The position numbers were made by a program, and so were the translations under genes. From positions 496,001 to 560,000 of the forward strand of contig CAVSZE010000012.1 of assembly GCA_963732375.1 (NCBI GenBank): DNA of 64,000 bases, in the 5' to 3' direction. Within the stretch, counting starts at the first letter, position 1; every line of letters begins with the position of its first letter. Shown here piece by piece: positions 18,268-27,287 of this stretch. The stretch is from RPQJ01 sp963732375. Its GTDB lineage: Bacteria; Pseudomonadota; Gammaproteobacteria; Steroidobacterales; Steroidobacteraceae. The notes under the pieces were generated by a model. The model made no database searches. It saw only the letters and a list, made by a program, of their open reading frames with translations, and had not been told where the DNA came from.

Positions 18268-19023
18268 ATGTTCAACATTCCGATCCTGGCCATACTCCTG
18301 GTCGCACTGCTGGTCGCCGCGACGCAGATCATCAAGGTATTGAACGAATACGAGCGTGGCGTGGTATTCACGTTCGGCCGCTTCACCGGAGTAAAGGGAC
18401 CGGGACTGATCCTGCTGGTTCCGCTGGTGCAGCGCATGGTCAAGGTGGACCTCCGGGTCATCGTACTCGACGTGCCGACGCAGGACGTCATCTCGCGCGA
18501 CAACGTCTCGGTGAAGGTCAATGCGGTCGTGTACTTCCGCATCGTCGAGCCGGACAAGGCCATCATCCAGGTGGCGAATCCGTTCGAGGCGACGAGCCAG
18601 CTTGCGCAGACGACGCTGCGCTCGGTGCTCGGGCAGCACGAGCTGGACGAGATGCTGTCGCAGCGCGATAAACTCAATATCGACATCCAGCGCATCCTGG
18701 ACCAGGCGACCGACGCATGGGGCATCAAGGTCGCGAACGTGGAGATCAAGCACGTCGACCTGGACGAAAGCATGATCCGCGCGATAGCCAAGCAGGCCGA
18801 AGCCGAGCGCACGCGGCGCGCAAAGATCATCCACGCCGAAGGCGAGTTGCAGGCCGCTGCGCACCTGGTTGAGGCAGCGATCGCGCTCAGTGTGGAGCCA
18901 CAGGCACTGCAGCTTCGCTACATGCAGACGCTCGCCGACATCGCCAATGACCGGACAACGACCATCGTGTTCCCGCTGCCGATCGACTTGCTCAGCCCGT
19001 ACACAAAGCCCAAGCGGGACTAG
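18268..19023 (+). CDS. SPFH/stomatin-like membrane protein (slipin)
   Basis: A 251-residue stomatin homologue. The ATG at 18268 follows GAGGAGA by 9 nt and starts a single N-terminal membrane segment (ILAILLVALLVAATQII). The SPFH domain shows ERGVVFTFGRF, GPGLILLVP, TQDVISRDNVSVKVNAVVYF (in parts), and a C-terminal coiled-coil-prone helix rich in Ala, Glu and Arg (AIAKQAEAERTRRAKIIHAE). It forms an operon with the NfeD protease gene, the standard stomatin operon partner arrangement. Its TAG stop shares a CTAG palindrome with the stop of the convergent hrpA gene. Confidence 0.93.
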   Translation: MFNIPILAILLVALLVAATQIIKVLNEYERGVVFTFGRFTGVKGPGLILLVPLVQRMVKVDLRVIVLDVPTQDVISRDNVSVKVNAVVYFRIVEPDKAIIQVANPFEATSQLAQTTLRSVLGQHELDEMLSQRDKLNIDIQRILDQATDAWGIKVANVEIKHVDLDESMIRAIAKQAEAERTRRAKIIHAEGELQAAAHLVEAAIALSVEPQALQLRYMQTLADIANDRTTTIVFPLPIDLLSPYTKPKRD

Positions 19024-22000
19024 GCGGCGCGGCCGGATTCCTTACGCGCGAGTGCCAGCTGCTGGTCGAGACGCTTCGCGGAAACTGGCCGCAGCGTCTT
19101 GAGTTCCTGCGCGAACATCGATACCCGGAATTCCTCCAGCATCCAGCGCAGTCGCTCGCGCTCGGGTGCCGGCGTCGATTCCCCCGCACGAGCCAATTCA
19201 AGGTCCCTCAGAGCTGACTCGTAGGGAACCAGCTGGTCGTGGAGCATTCGGTCGCGCTCCACGGCGTCGCGCGCGCGCACTGCCCGACGCGACGCGGCCT
19301 TGAGGTATTTCGGAAGCTGACGCAGCCACGGATCCGGCGTGCGGCGCATCCAGCCCGGCGCGAGCAGCGCCGCGACCTGTTGCGAGATCGAGTCGCGCGC
19401 GAAGGCGAAGGCCGGCGCTCCCAGCGCGTCGAGTGCGGAACGAGCCTCCTTCAGCGCTGCCAGTGTATTGCGCGCGTACCTCTGCAGTTCGTCCCCCTGC
19501 TCCGCAACCCTGGACCGAACGCAGTCCACCAGGACGTCGAATTCCGCTGCGCTACGGGGTCCGCCGCGGCCAGACGCGCCGATCGCGTCGGCAACCGCGC
19601 GATCTGCAATCTCGTCGAACAGCGCACTGCCCATGCCGGAGGCGGCCGCCAGCAGCACCAGCTCGCGGTCGGCTGCGCAACTTCGCCGCACCAGGTCGTG
19701 CTGCTGCGGCATCGCGAGCGCCGCGAGCCGGGTCACACCGTCGCGCGTCGCGCGCGTCGCCTGTGTTGCGCCCGGAAAGAGCATGAGTCGCACCGCATCG
19801 CCGGTGTCCTCGATACCCGGATGCATCCGCACCGACACGCCCGCGATCCTGACGGTTACTTCGGCCGGGATCTCGCCGAAATCCCAGCGGCGCAGCTTGT
19901 CGCGGTTCCATGCGCTGCCAGGCGCTGCAACGGTCGCGCCGGCACTCGACGACCTCAATTCCCGTTGCAACGCGTCCAGGTCGCGACTCCTGCGGATCTC
20001 GTGCCCGCTGGCGTCCACGACGCGGAAATTGAGCCTGAGCGCCGCAGGCAGGACGATCGCGGAGAATGCGGTCGCGTCGGTCGCCCGCCCGGCGCGCTCC
20101 GTTACGAATGCCGCCAGGCGGGAAAACAGGCCGTCATCCCGCGCGCCCTGCAGCGACCCGAGGAACCGGTCGGCCGCGTCCGGAATCGGGACGAGTTCAC
20201 GACGCAGCTCCTTCGGCAACCCGCGCAGCAGCGCAACGACCTTCTCCCGCAACATGCCCGGCACCAGCCAGTCGAGCCGCTGCTGCGACAGCGAGCCAAG
20301 CAGCGGCAAAGGCACGGTCAACGTCACGCCATCGTCGGGGCTGGTGGCGTCAAACACGTAGTGAAGCGGCAGGTGGTTGCCGTCCACCGACCAGGTGTCC
20401 GGGTACGCTTCGGCCGCCACTTGGGGAAGTGCCTGCGAAAGCATTGCCTCGGGTGGCATGTCGAGCCGATGCGGCTGCCTGCGTTCCTCGGCCCGCCACC
20501 AGTGCTCGAAGCTTCGCGTGGTCGAGACATCCGCCGGGATACGTTCAAGATAGTAACCGGCGAGTACGTCGTCGTGCGCGAGCAGGTCCCGGCGACGCAG
20601 CTTGGCCTCCAGCAGTTCGATCTCGCGCCGCGCGCCCTGGTTGCGCTCCAGGAAACCCGCGCTCAGCGTGGACTGCCTGCGCACCAACGCCTCCTCGACG
20701 AACATCCGCCGCGCCATTGCCGGGTCGACCTTCGCGAAATTGACCTGCCTGCCACTGCTGAGGACGCGCCCGTAGAGTGAAACGGTCTCGCGTGCCATTA
20801 CCATGCCGCGCTCCGGGACCCATTGCGCGTCGCTGTAGGTTCGTCGCACGAGATGGGCACCCGCCGCCTCGATCCATGACGGCTGCACCTGCGCGACCAT
20901 CCTCGCGTACAGGCGCTGGGTTTCGACCAGGCTAGCAGCCACCACCCAGCGCGGGCTGCGCTTCCGAAGCGGCGTGCCTGGCGCGATCACGAACCGGGCA
21001 TCGCGCGCGCCGAGGTAGGTCCGGTCCTCGTCGAGCACGCCGATGCCGCCGAGGAATCCCGTCAGGATCGCGTGATGGAGAGGACCGGAGGGCGCCGGCT
21101 GTTCGTTGATCTTCAAATCCAGCCCCGCGACGACCGTGCCGAGTTGCTCGTACAGGTCCTGCCATTCACGTGCGCGCACGAACGACAGGAAGTTGTCCCG
21201 GCACCACCGGCGCAGCACGCGGTTGCCGCCAGCGACCTGTTCTCGCAGCGCACGCCAGAGGTTCAGCACCGTGATGAAATCGGAGCGCTCGTCGGCGAAC
21301 TGCGCGTGCCGCTCGCTCGCCGCGTCCGCCTTGTCGGCAGGTCGCTCGCGCGGATCCTGGATGCTCAGGAACGCGGCGATCACCAGCGCCTCGGCCAGGC
21401 AGCCGGTGCGCCCCGCCTCGAGCAGGATGCGGGCGAGCCTCGGATCGACCGGGAGGCCGGCCATCTGCCGGCCGAGCCGCGTGATGCGCCGATCGCCGTC
21501 CACTGCGCTCAATTCCTGCAACAGGCGATAGCCGTCGTTGAGCTGGCGAGTGTCCGGCGCGTCGAGGAACGAAAAGTCCTCCGGGGCACCGAGGCCGAGC
21601 GCCGCCATCTGCAGGATCAGGCTCGCGAGGTTGGTGCGCAGGATTTCCGGATCCGTGTAGCGCGGTCGCGCGGCAAATTCGTCCTCGGCATAGAGCCGGA
21701 TACAGATGCCCTCGGCCACACGCCCGCAACGGCCCATGCGCTGGTCCGCGCTCGCCTGTGACACGGGCTCGATCGGCAGTCGCTGGAACTTGGAGCGCGG
21801 GCTGTAGCGGCTCACGCGCGCGAGTCCGCTGTCCACGACGAATCGCACGCCCGGGATCGTGAGCGAGGTCTCCGCGACATTGGTCGCGAGCACCGCCCGA
21901 CGACGGCTGTGGTCTGCGAAGATCCGCTGCTGCTCCTGCGCCGACAGCCGCGAGAACAGCGGTAGCACCTCCCAGTCCTCGGCACGCGTACGCGAAAGCA

Positions 22001-22943
22001 GGTCCCTGCATTCGGCGATCTGCCTCTCGCCGGGGAGGAACACCAGCGCGTCGCCGTCCGTCTGGCGTCCCTCCGACGCCAGCTCGTCGAGCGCCATCGC
22101 GACGGCCTCGGGCAGCGACGGCGCCTCTGCCTCGTCCTCGTGCAACGGGCGGTAGCGAACCTCGACCGGGTAGCTGCGACCTTCGACGTCCACCACCGGC
22201 GCCCCGTCGAAGAACTCCGCGAACCGCGCCGTCTCGATCGTCGCCGAGGTCACGATCACCCGCAGTTCCGGCCGGCGTCTCACCAGTTGCCTGCACACGC
22301 CAAGCAGGAAATCCACGTTCAGGTTCCGCTCGTGGGCCTCGTCGAGGATCAGCGTGTCGTAGCGCTCGAGCAGCGGATCACTTTCGAGCTCGCGCAACAG
22401 CAGCCCGTCGGTCATCAGCTTGACCAGCGTGCGCGGGCCGGTGCGGTCGGTGAACCGCACCTGGTACCCGACCAGGTCGCCGGTGGTCGTGCCGATTTCC
22501 TCGGCGATGCGCTGCGCAAGCGCCTGTGCCGCGATGCGCCGCGGCTGCGTGTGGCCGATCATTCCCTTGACGCCGCGGCCAAGCTCCAGGCAGATCTTGG
22601 GCAGCTGCGTGCTCTTGCCGCTGCCGGTGGCGCCGCTGACGATTACTACCTGGGACGCTGTAATGGCCGCAGCGATCGCGTCCCGGCGGGCGTGCACCGG
22701 CAGCGTGTCGTCGTACCGCACCGTTGGCACCGAGGCCCTTCGAGCTTCGACCTTTGCGATCGAGGCATCCAACTGGCCCGCCAGCCGCTCGAGCTCGCGC
22801 GCATCGACGCGCCCGCCTCGCCGCGCGAGCCTGCTCGTCCAGGCTTCGAGGCGGCGACGGTCCCGCAACAGGCACTGGTCGAGCGCCGCGCGTTCGCGAG
22901 CCAGCCGCGGCGTCAGCGGGTGTCCCGCTTTGCCGCCAGCCAC
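19020..22943 (-). CDS. hrpA: ATP-dependent RNA helicase HrpA
   Basis: A 1307-residue DEAH-box helicase, the full HrpA length. Walker A is GATGSGKST (104-112), the DEAH box is at 201-204 within ILDEAHERN, and motif III is SAT. Motifs V and VI follow (ATNVAETSLTIPG, QRMGRCGRVAEG), then the helicase-associated HA2 and OB regions and the long C-terminal extension specific to HrpA, ending near SAKRLDQQLALARKESGRAA. Known HrpA proteins act on mRNA processing and stalled ribosomes. The start is a GTG at 22943, inside the last 31 bp of mazG, so translation is probably coupled. The C-terminal stop overlaps that of the convergent slipin gene by 4 bp. Confidence 0.96.
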   Translation of the reverse strand: MAGGKAGHPLTPRLARERAALDQCLLRDRRRLEAWTSRLARRGGRVDARELERLAGQLDASIAKVEARRASVPTVRYDDTLPVHARRDAIAAAITASQVVIVSGATGSGKSTQLPKICLELGRGVKGMIGHTQPRRIAAQALAQRIAEEIGTTTGDLVGYQVRFTDRTGPRTLVKLMTDGLLLRELESDPLLERYDTLILDEAHERNLNVDFLLGVCRQLVRRRPELRVIVTSATIETARFAEFFDGAPVVDVEGRSYPVEVRYRPLHEDEAEAPSLPEAVAMALDELASEGRQTDGDALVFLPGERQIAECRDLLSRTRAEDWEVLPLFSRLSAQEQQRIFADHSRRRAVLATNVAETSLTIPGVRFVVDSGLARVSRYSPRSKFQRLPIEPVSQASADQRMGRCGRVAEGICIRLYAEDEFAARPRYTDPEILRTNLASLILQMAALGLGAPEDFSFLDAPDTRQLNDGYRLLQELSAVDGDRRITRLGRQMAGLPVDPRLARILLEAGRTGCLAEALVIAAFLSIQDPRERPADKADAASERHAQFADERSDFITVLNLWRALREQVAGGNRVLRRWCRDNFLSFVRAREWQDLYEQLGTVVAGLDLKINEQPAPSGPLHHAILTGFLGGIGVLDEDRTYLGARDARFVIAPGTPLRKRSPRWVVAASLVETQRLYARMVAQVQPSWIEAAGAHLVRRTYSDAQWVPERGMVMARETVSLYGRVLSSGRQVNFAKVDPAMARRMFVEEALVRRQSTLSAGFLERNQGARREIELLEAKLRRRDLLAHDDVLAGYYLERIPADVSTTRSFEHWWRAEERRQPHRLDMPPEAMLSQALPQVAAEAYPDTWSVDGNHLPLHYVFDATSPDDGVTLTVPLPLLGSLSQQRLDWLVPGMLREKVVALLRGLPKELRRELVPIPDAADRFLGSLQGARDDGLFSRLAAFVTERAGRATDATAFSAIVLPAALRLNFRVVDASGHEIRRSRDLDALQRELRSSSAGATVAAPGSAWNRDKLRRWDFGEIPAEVTVRIAGVSVRMHPGIEDTGDAVRLMLFPGATQATRATRDGVTRLAALAMPQQHDLVRRSCAADRELVLLAAASGMGSALFDEIADRAVADAIGASGRGGPRSAAEFDVLVDCVRSRVAEQGDELQRYARNTLAALKEARSALDALGAPAFAFARDSISQQVAALLAPGWMRRTPDPWLRQLPKYLKAASRRAVRARDAVERDRMLHDQLVPYESALRDLELARAGESTPAPERERLRWMLEEFRVSMFAQELKTLRPVSAKRLDQQLALARKESGRAA

Positions 22944-23698
22944 AACGCCTCCAGTTCCGCCGCCGACAGGCCGGCGAGCGAGTCACCCTCCACCGACGCA
23001 CGGGCTTCCATCGCGCCGAACCGCCGCTCGAACTTGGAACCCGCCTCGCGCAGCGCGGCCTCCGGATCGATGCCGCAGTGCCTGGCGAACTGCGCGACGC
23101 TGAACAGCAGGTCACCGAGTTCTTCCCGGACGTGGCTCGTATCGCCGGAAGCGACGGCCTGCTCGAGTTCGGCCGTCTCTTCGCGTACCTTGGCCAGCAC
23201 GCCCATCGGTTCCGGCCAGTCGAATCCGACTCCCGCCGCGCGTTTGCCGAGCTTCGCCGCTCGCGTCAGTGCGGGCAGTCCCAGTGCCACGCCACCAAGG
23301 GCACCGCCCGTGCCGCCCTGCGCCTCGCGCTCGGCGGTCTTGTGCCGCTCCCACGCACGCGACTGCTCTGCCACATCGGTGACCGTTTCGGTGCCGAACA
23401 CGTGCGGGTGGCGGCGCTCGAGCTTGTCACTGATCGCATTCGCGACCTGGTCGAAACCGAACAATCCCTGCTCCTCGGCAATGCGCGCCTGGAACACGAC
23501 CTGGAACAGCAGGTCGCCGAGTTCGTCGCGAACCGCGTCCGCGTTGCCGCGTGCCACCGCGTCGGCCACTTCGTAGGCCTCCTCGATCGTGTGCGGGGCA
23601 ATGCTGGCCCAGGTCTGCTCGCGGTCCCACGGACAACCGCGATCGGGGTCCCGCAGGCGCGCCATTATGCCGAGCAGCCGGTTGAGCGCGGCACTCAT
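22913..23698 (-). CDS. mazG: Nucleoside triphosphate pyrophosphohydrolase MazG
   Basis: A 261-residue tandem MazG protein that hydrolyses NTPs to NMP and pyrophosphate, a house-cleaning activity. The ATG at 23698 is in the ATGA overlap with the upstream Nudix gene. The first MazG domain has CPWDREQTW, HTIEEAYEVADA and RDELGDLLFQVVF; the second has GFDWPEP, REETAELEQAV and REELGDLLFSVAQFAR. Both Glu-rich metal sites are intact. The gene lies between two nucleotide- or RNA-related genes, nudL-like and hrpA, with overlaps on both sides, so the three form one operon. Confidence 0.96.
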   Translation of the reverse strand: MSAALNRLLGIMARLRDPDRGCPWDREQTWASIAPHTIEEAYEVADAVARGNADAVRDELGDLLFQVVFQARIAEEQGLFGFDQVANAISDKLERRHPHVFGTETVTDVAEQSRAWERHKTAEREAQGGTGGALGGVALGLPALTRAAKLGKRAAGVGFDWPEPMGVLAKVREETAELEQAVASGDTSHVREELGDLLFSVAQFARHCGIDPEAALREAGSKFERRFGAMEARASVEGDSLAGLSAAELEALWLAAKRDTR

Positions 23699-24345
23699 GG
23701 CTGCTCCAGCAGTCGACACAGCGACATCAGCATGACCGCGGTCGCGCCCCATATGTTGTGACCCTGGTACGGGATGTCATAGCCCTTGAAGCTGCGACCC
23801 GCGAAATGCCGCTCGCGCGGGACGTGGTTGGCGCGGTCGAGCACGAACGAAAGCGGCACCTCGAACGCCTGCTCCACCTCGGTCAGGTCGAGTTGCAGAG
23901 TGAAGCCGGGGCGCACGAACCCCACGACAGGCGTTACCACATAGCCGGTAATGACAAAGTGATCGCTCAGGTACCCAGCCAGCCTCACGTACTCGGGACC
24001 CAGCCCTATCTCTTCGCGGGTCTCGCGCAGCGCAGCTTCCCAGGGGCCCGGGTCGCCGGCCTCAATGCGTCCGCCCGGAAAGCTGACCTGGCCGGCATGG
24101 TTCTTCAGGTGGCTGGCGCGCCGGGTGAGCAACACGGTCAGTCCCTGCTCGCGCTCGACCACGGGTACCAGCACGGCCGCACGGGACAACTCTGCGGGCA
24201 ACAACTCGCGCAGGGCCGCCAGGTCCTCGGGCGTGCGTTCCGACATGTGCGGCAGGAACGGATCGCCGCCCGGGACCGATCCGCGCAGCCTTTCCTCGAT
24301 GGCGGACCTGAGACGCGCGCCTTCGTTCGCGATATCTGCCGCCAT
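23695..24345 (-). CDS. Nudix hydrolase, probable CoA pyrophosphatase (NudL-like)
   Basis: A 216-residue Nudix enzyme. The UPF0035 signature LLTRRASHLKNHAGQVSFPGG (residues 72-92), here broken as LLTRRASHLKNHAG and QVSFPGG, precedes the Nudix box GGRIEAGDPG...REEIGL type segment with RETREEIGL at 108-115. This combination marks the NudL/YeaB group that cleaves CoA and its esters into phosphopantetheine and 3',5'-ADP. It is the first gene of the nudL-mazG-hrpA set, divergent from purB across 85 bp. Its stop overlaps the mazG start by 4 bp. Confidence 0.9.
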   Translation of the reverse strand: MAADIANEGARLRSAIEERLRGSVPGGDPFLPHMSERTPEDLAALRELLPAELSRAAVLVPVVEREQGLTVLLTRRASHLKNHAGQVSFPGGRIEAGDPGPWEAALRETREEIGLGPEYVRLAGYLSDHFVITGYVVTPVVGFVRPGFTLQLDLTEVEQAFEVPLSFVLDRANHVPRERHFAGRSFKGYDIPYQGHNIWGATAVMLMSLCRLLEQP

Positions 24346-24430
24346 GCTCCTGCGCTCCGGGCGTCTGCGCAGGCGCCGTGTAGCGGGCCTGCGGTATCAT
24401 CAGGAATCGTAGCACCTCCCGGATTCACGC

Positions 24431-25798
24431 ATGAGCCTCAACACCCTTACGGCCCTCTCGCCAGTGGACGGAAGATACGCCGGCCGATGCGCCGAGCTGC
24501 GCAGCCTGTTCAGCGAGTCAGGACTGGTGCGCGCCCGCGTCCGGGTGGAGATCGCCTGGCTGCACGCGCTTGCGGCGAACCCGGACATCGCTGAAATGCA
24601 GGGACTCTCGGCATCGGACCTGGCAGTGGCCGCCGGGATTGCCGCGGCCTTCGGCGAAGATGACGCGGCGGCGGTAAAGGCCATCGAGCAGCAGACGAAC
24701 CACGACGTCAAGGCCGTGGAATACTTCATCAAGGATCGCCTGTCATCCCATCCCGCCTGGCTCGCACGCCTCGAGTTCGTGCACTTTGCCTGCACTTCCG
24801 AGGACATCAACAACCTCTCATATGCGCTCCTCTGCCTGCAGGCGCGCGACGAGGTGTTGCTGCCGCGACTGGACGGGCTGACGGACGCATTGCGCGCGAT
24901 GGCGCATTTGCACGCCGAGGACGCGATGATGTCGCGCACGCATGGACAACCCGCGACGCCGACCACCCTCGGCAAGGAAGTCGCGGTGTTCGTTTACCGG
25001 CTGCGCAGGGCCTGCCACCAATTGCGCGAGGTCCGCATCCTCGGCAAGGCGAACGGCGCCGTCGGCAACTACAACGCGCACCTCGCGGCCTACCCGGACG
25101 TGGACTGGCCCGGCATATCGCGCCGGCTGGTCGAGTCGCTGGGACTGCATTGGAATCCCTACACCACGCAGATCGAGCCGCACGACTGGATGGCGGAATA
25201 CTTCGACGCCCTCGCGCGCATCAACACGGTGCTGATCGACCTGAGCCGCGACTTCTGGGGCTACATTTCGGTCGGCTGCTTCCGCCAGAAGGTGGTCGCC
25301 GGCGAAGTGGGTTCCTCGACCATGCCGCACAAGGTGAACCCGATCGACTTCGAGAATGCCGAAGGCAATTTCGGCGTCGCCAATGCGTTGCTGCGGTTCA
25401 TGGCCGAGAAGCTCCCGGTTTCACGCTGGCAGCGCGACCTCACGGACTCGACCGTACAGCGAAACATCGGCGTGGCGCTCGCCCACTCGGATATCGCGGT
25501 CCAGTCGGTGTCGCGAGGCCTGGCGCGACTTGAGGTCGATCATGCACGGCTCGCGGCCGAGCTCGACGCGAACTGGGAGCTCCTTGCGGAACCGATACAG
25601 ACGATCATGCGCCGACACGCGGTACCCGATGCCTACGAGCAGCTGAAGGCGCTAACACGTGGCCGCCGGCTCGATGCCGCCGCCGTGGCGGACTTCATCG
25701 ACGGCCTGCCGATACCACCCGCGGAAAAGCGCCGCCTGCGCGAACTGACGCCGGCTACCTATGTCGGCCTTGCCGCCAGCCTGGCGCGCGATGTCTGA
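24431..25798 (+). CDS. purB: Adenylosuccinate lyase
   Basis: A 455-residue enzyme of purine synthesis that releases fumarate both from SAICAR and from adenylosuccinate. It starts MSLNTLTALSPVDGRYAG like gammaproteobacterial PurB. It has the family signature GSSTMPHKVNPIDFENAEG (residues about 293-311), the catalytic His region TMMSRTHGQPATPTT-like segment (SRTHGQPATP), and HDVKAVEYFIK. Length and composition are typical. The stop overlaps the start of the following acetyltransferase gene by 8 bp. A TATCAT hexamer at about 24394-24399 may be its -10 element. Its closeness to nudJ and mnmA resembles the purB-hflD-mnmA-nudJ cluster of enterics, but hflD is missing and the orientation differs. 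Confidence 0.97.
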   Translation: MSLNTLTALSPVDGRYAGRCAELRSLFSESGLVRARVRVEIAWLHALAANPDIAEMQGLSASDLAVAAGIAAAFGEDDAAAVKAIEQQTNHDVKAVEYFIKDRLSSHPAWLARLEFVHFACTSEDINNLSYALLCLQARDEVLLPRLDGLTDALRAMAHLHAEDAMMSRTHGQPATPTTLGKEVAVFVYRLRRACHQLREVRILGKANGAVGNYNAHLAAYPDVDWPGISRRLVESLGLHWNPYTTQIEPHDWMAEYFDALARINTVLIDLSRDFWGYISVGCFRQKVVAGEVGSSTMPHKVNPIDFENAEGNFGVANALLRFMAEKLPVSRWQRDLTDSTVQRNIGVALAHSDIAVQSVSRGLARLEVDHARLAAELDANWELLAEPIQTIMRRHAVPDAYEQLKALTRGRRLDAAAVADFIDGLPIPPAEKRRLRELTPATYVGLAASLARDV

Positions 25799-26318
25799 GC
25801 GCCCTGTTGCGGCGCCAGTCAAGGTGCTGGCGGCGACCTGGCGGGACGACCAGCAGCAGCTGATGTCAGTGCGGCGCCGCGTGTTCGTCGAGGAGCAGGG
25901 CATCCCCGAGTCCGAGGAAATGGACGAGATGGACCCGGTCTGCCGGCACGCGCTCGCGTACGCCGCTACCGGCGAGCTGGCTGGAACCGGGCGGCTGGCG
26001 CCGTCCGGCAAGATCGGCCGAATTGCCGTTCTCCCCCGCCACCGCCGCGGGGGCATCGGCGCTGCAATCGTTGTCCATCTCGTGAACCAGGCCACAGAAC
26101 TGGGACTGCCGCAGGTATACCTTCACGCACAGGCCGACTCCGTAGGCTTCTACGAGCGGCTGGGATTCCGGGCCGAAGGGCCTGTGTTCGACGAAGTAGG
26201 TATTCCGCATCGGCGAATGCGCCGCGGGACGACGCAGGAAAATGGACGCAAAGCTGGACTTCAACGAGTCGAGGACCATCCTCTCGACGCTCGAGGAATA
26301 CCGGGCGGCGGTGGCTGA
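25791..26318 (+). CDS. GNAT-family N-acetyltransferase
   Basis: A 175-residue protein of the acetyl-CoA-dependent GNAT fold. Visible are SVRRRVFVEEQGIPESEEMDEMD (in part RRRVFVEEQGIP), the acetyl-CoA-binding signature RIAVLPRHRRGGIGAAIV and the C-terminal YLHAQADSVGFYERLGF block, similar to E. coli ElaA and its relatives. The ATG at 25791 overlaps the purB stop by 8 bp. The conserved domain ends around GIPHRRMRR, residue 145; the remaining 30 residues run into the next gene (77-bp overlap) and look like a non-conserved tail. The target molecule is unknown. Confidence 0.85.
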   Translation: MSERPVAAPVKVLAATWRDDQQQLMSVRRRVFVEEQGIPESEEMDEMDPVCRHALAYAATGELAGTGRLAPSGKIGRIAVLPRHRRGGIGAAIVVHLVNQATELGLPQVYLHAQADSVGFYERLGFRAEGPVFDEVGIPHRRMRRGTTQENGRKAGLQRVEDHPLDARGIPGGGG

Positions 26319-26748
26319 ACTCGCCTGCCGCGCCGAGCGTACGCTGTCCATCTACACACCCGACCTCGAACCGAAACTCTACGACCAGGACTGCTTCCTC
26401 GAGCCGATGAAGCGCCTGGTACTCGCCCGCCGGCATGCACGCCTCAGGGTACTCATCTCGGACCCGGCACGCGCATCCCGCGACGGCAACCGCTTCATGC
26501 AGATGGCCCGGCGACTCACGAGCTACATAGACCTGAGGAACGTCTCGCCTGAATTCCGCGGCAACCCCTGCTCGTTCATCGTCGCCGACGACAAGGCGAT
26601 CGCATACAGGCAGCAGGCCACGCGCTGGGACGGCGTCGTCGAATTCAACGATGCGACCGTCGTGCGTCGCTACCTCGCTTTTTTCGACGAAGCATGGGCC
26701 GAAAGCCAGATTCAGCCGGAGCTTCGCGCTACCGCCGTTGATTTCTAG
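26242..26748 (+). CDS. Conserved-looking protein of unknown function
   Basis: A 168-residue soluble protein with no signal peptide. It starts MDAKLDFNESRTILSTLEEY; recognisable elements are a leading helix, a strand-like TLSIYTPDLEP, a basic helix MKRLVLARRHARLRVLISDP, and FIVADDKAIAYRQQ. The order of strands with TPDLEP and VLISDP, followed by an IVADDKAI segment, is reminiscent of half a phospholipase D-like fold, but the HxK signature is not present, so this is only a structural guess. The first 77 bp overlap the GNAT gene in another frame, suggesting coupled translation or a former fusion. Confidence 0.65.
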   Translation: MDAKLDFNESRTILSTLEEYRAAVAELACRAERTLSIYTPDLEPKLYDQDCFLEPMKRLVLARRHARLRVLISDPARASRDGNRFMQMARRLTSYIDLRNVSPEFRGNPCSFIVADDKAIAYRQQATRWDGVVEFNDATVVRRYLAFFDEAWAESQIQPELRATAVDF

Positions 26749-26776
26749 GCGAGCGGCCTCCCTCGAAGGGTCCCCG

Positions 26777-26782
26777 TATAAT
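26777..26782 (+). promoter_or_regulatory. Consensus -10 hexamer TATAAT at the nudJ start
   Basis: A perfect TATAAT stands in GC-rich surroundings, 7 nt before the ATG at 26790. If used, transcription would begin at about the A of that ATG, giving a leaderless message. No good -35 hexamer is seen 16-18 bp upstream. Confidence 0.4.
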
Positions 26783-26789
26783 GACCGGC

Positions 26790-27266
26790 ATGGTGTGGAA
26801 GCCGGATGTCACGGTCGCTGCAGTCGCCGAGCGTGACGGTCGGTTCCTGTTGGTCGAGGAACGCGCAAGCGGACGCGTCGTGCTGAACCAGCCTGCCGGG
26901 CATCTCGAGGACGGTGAATCCCTGCACGAGGCGGTGGTGCGCGAGACGCTTGAGGAAACCGCGTGGTGTTTCCAGCCCCAGGCCGTCGTCGGCGTTTACC
27001 TCTGGCGGCCTGCGCAGCAGGGCCGCAGTTTCCTGAGGATAACTTTCAGCGGTGAACTGCTGACGCACGATCCGTCGCGCAAGCTCGACCGCGGCATCAT
27101 TCGAACCAGGTGGCTGACCCGCGACGAGCTGCTCGCGCCCGGTGCCCGGCTGCGCAGCCCGCTGGTCTTGCAGTGTGTGGACGACTACCTCGCCGGCGTA
27201 CGCCACCCCCTCTCGCTCATCAACCACCTGGTCACCGAGCCCACGGCCCTCGCCGCCCTCGGCTGA
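26790..27266 (+). CDS. nudJ: Nudix phosphatase NudJ
   Basis: A 158-residue Nudix hydrolase of the NudJ type, which acts on nucleoside tri- and diphosphates and thiamine pyrimidine pyrophosphate in E. coli. The Nudix box is GHLEDGESLHEAVVRETLEETAW (residues about 37-59), with the REx2EE core as RETLEET. The start MVWKPDVTVAAV matches the family better than the ATG three codons upstream; both remain possible. It stands upstream of mnmA, as in many gammaproteobacteria, but here a 107-bp palindromic element separates the two. Confidence 0.92.
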   Translation: MVWKPDVTVAAVAERDGRFLLVEERASGRVVLNQPAGHLEDGESLHEAVVRETLEETAWCFQPQAVVGVYLWRPAQQGRSFLRITFSGELLTHDPSRKLDRGIIRTRWLTRDELLAPGARLRSPLVLQCVDDYLAGVRHPLSLINHLVTEPTALAALG

Positions 27267-27287
27267 GTTGGGGACATGAGTTGGGGG

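Noticed and set aside
23758..24594. A long plus-strand frame opposite the NudL-like gene and running into purB
   Set aside because: It is a shadow of two well-supported genes in other frames and has no recognisable domain.
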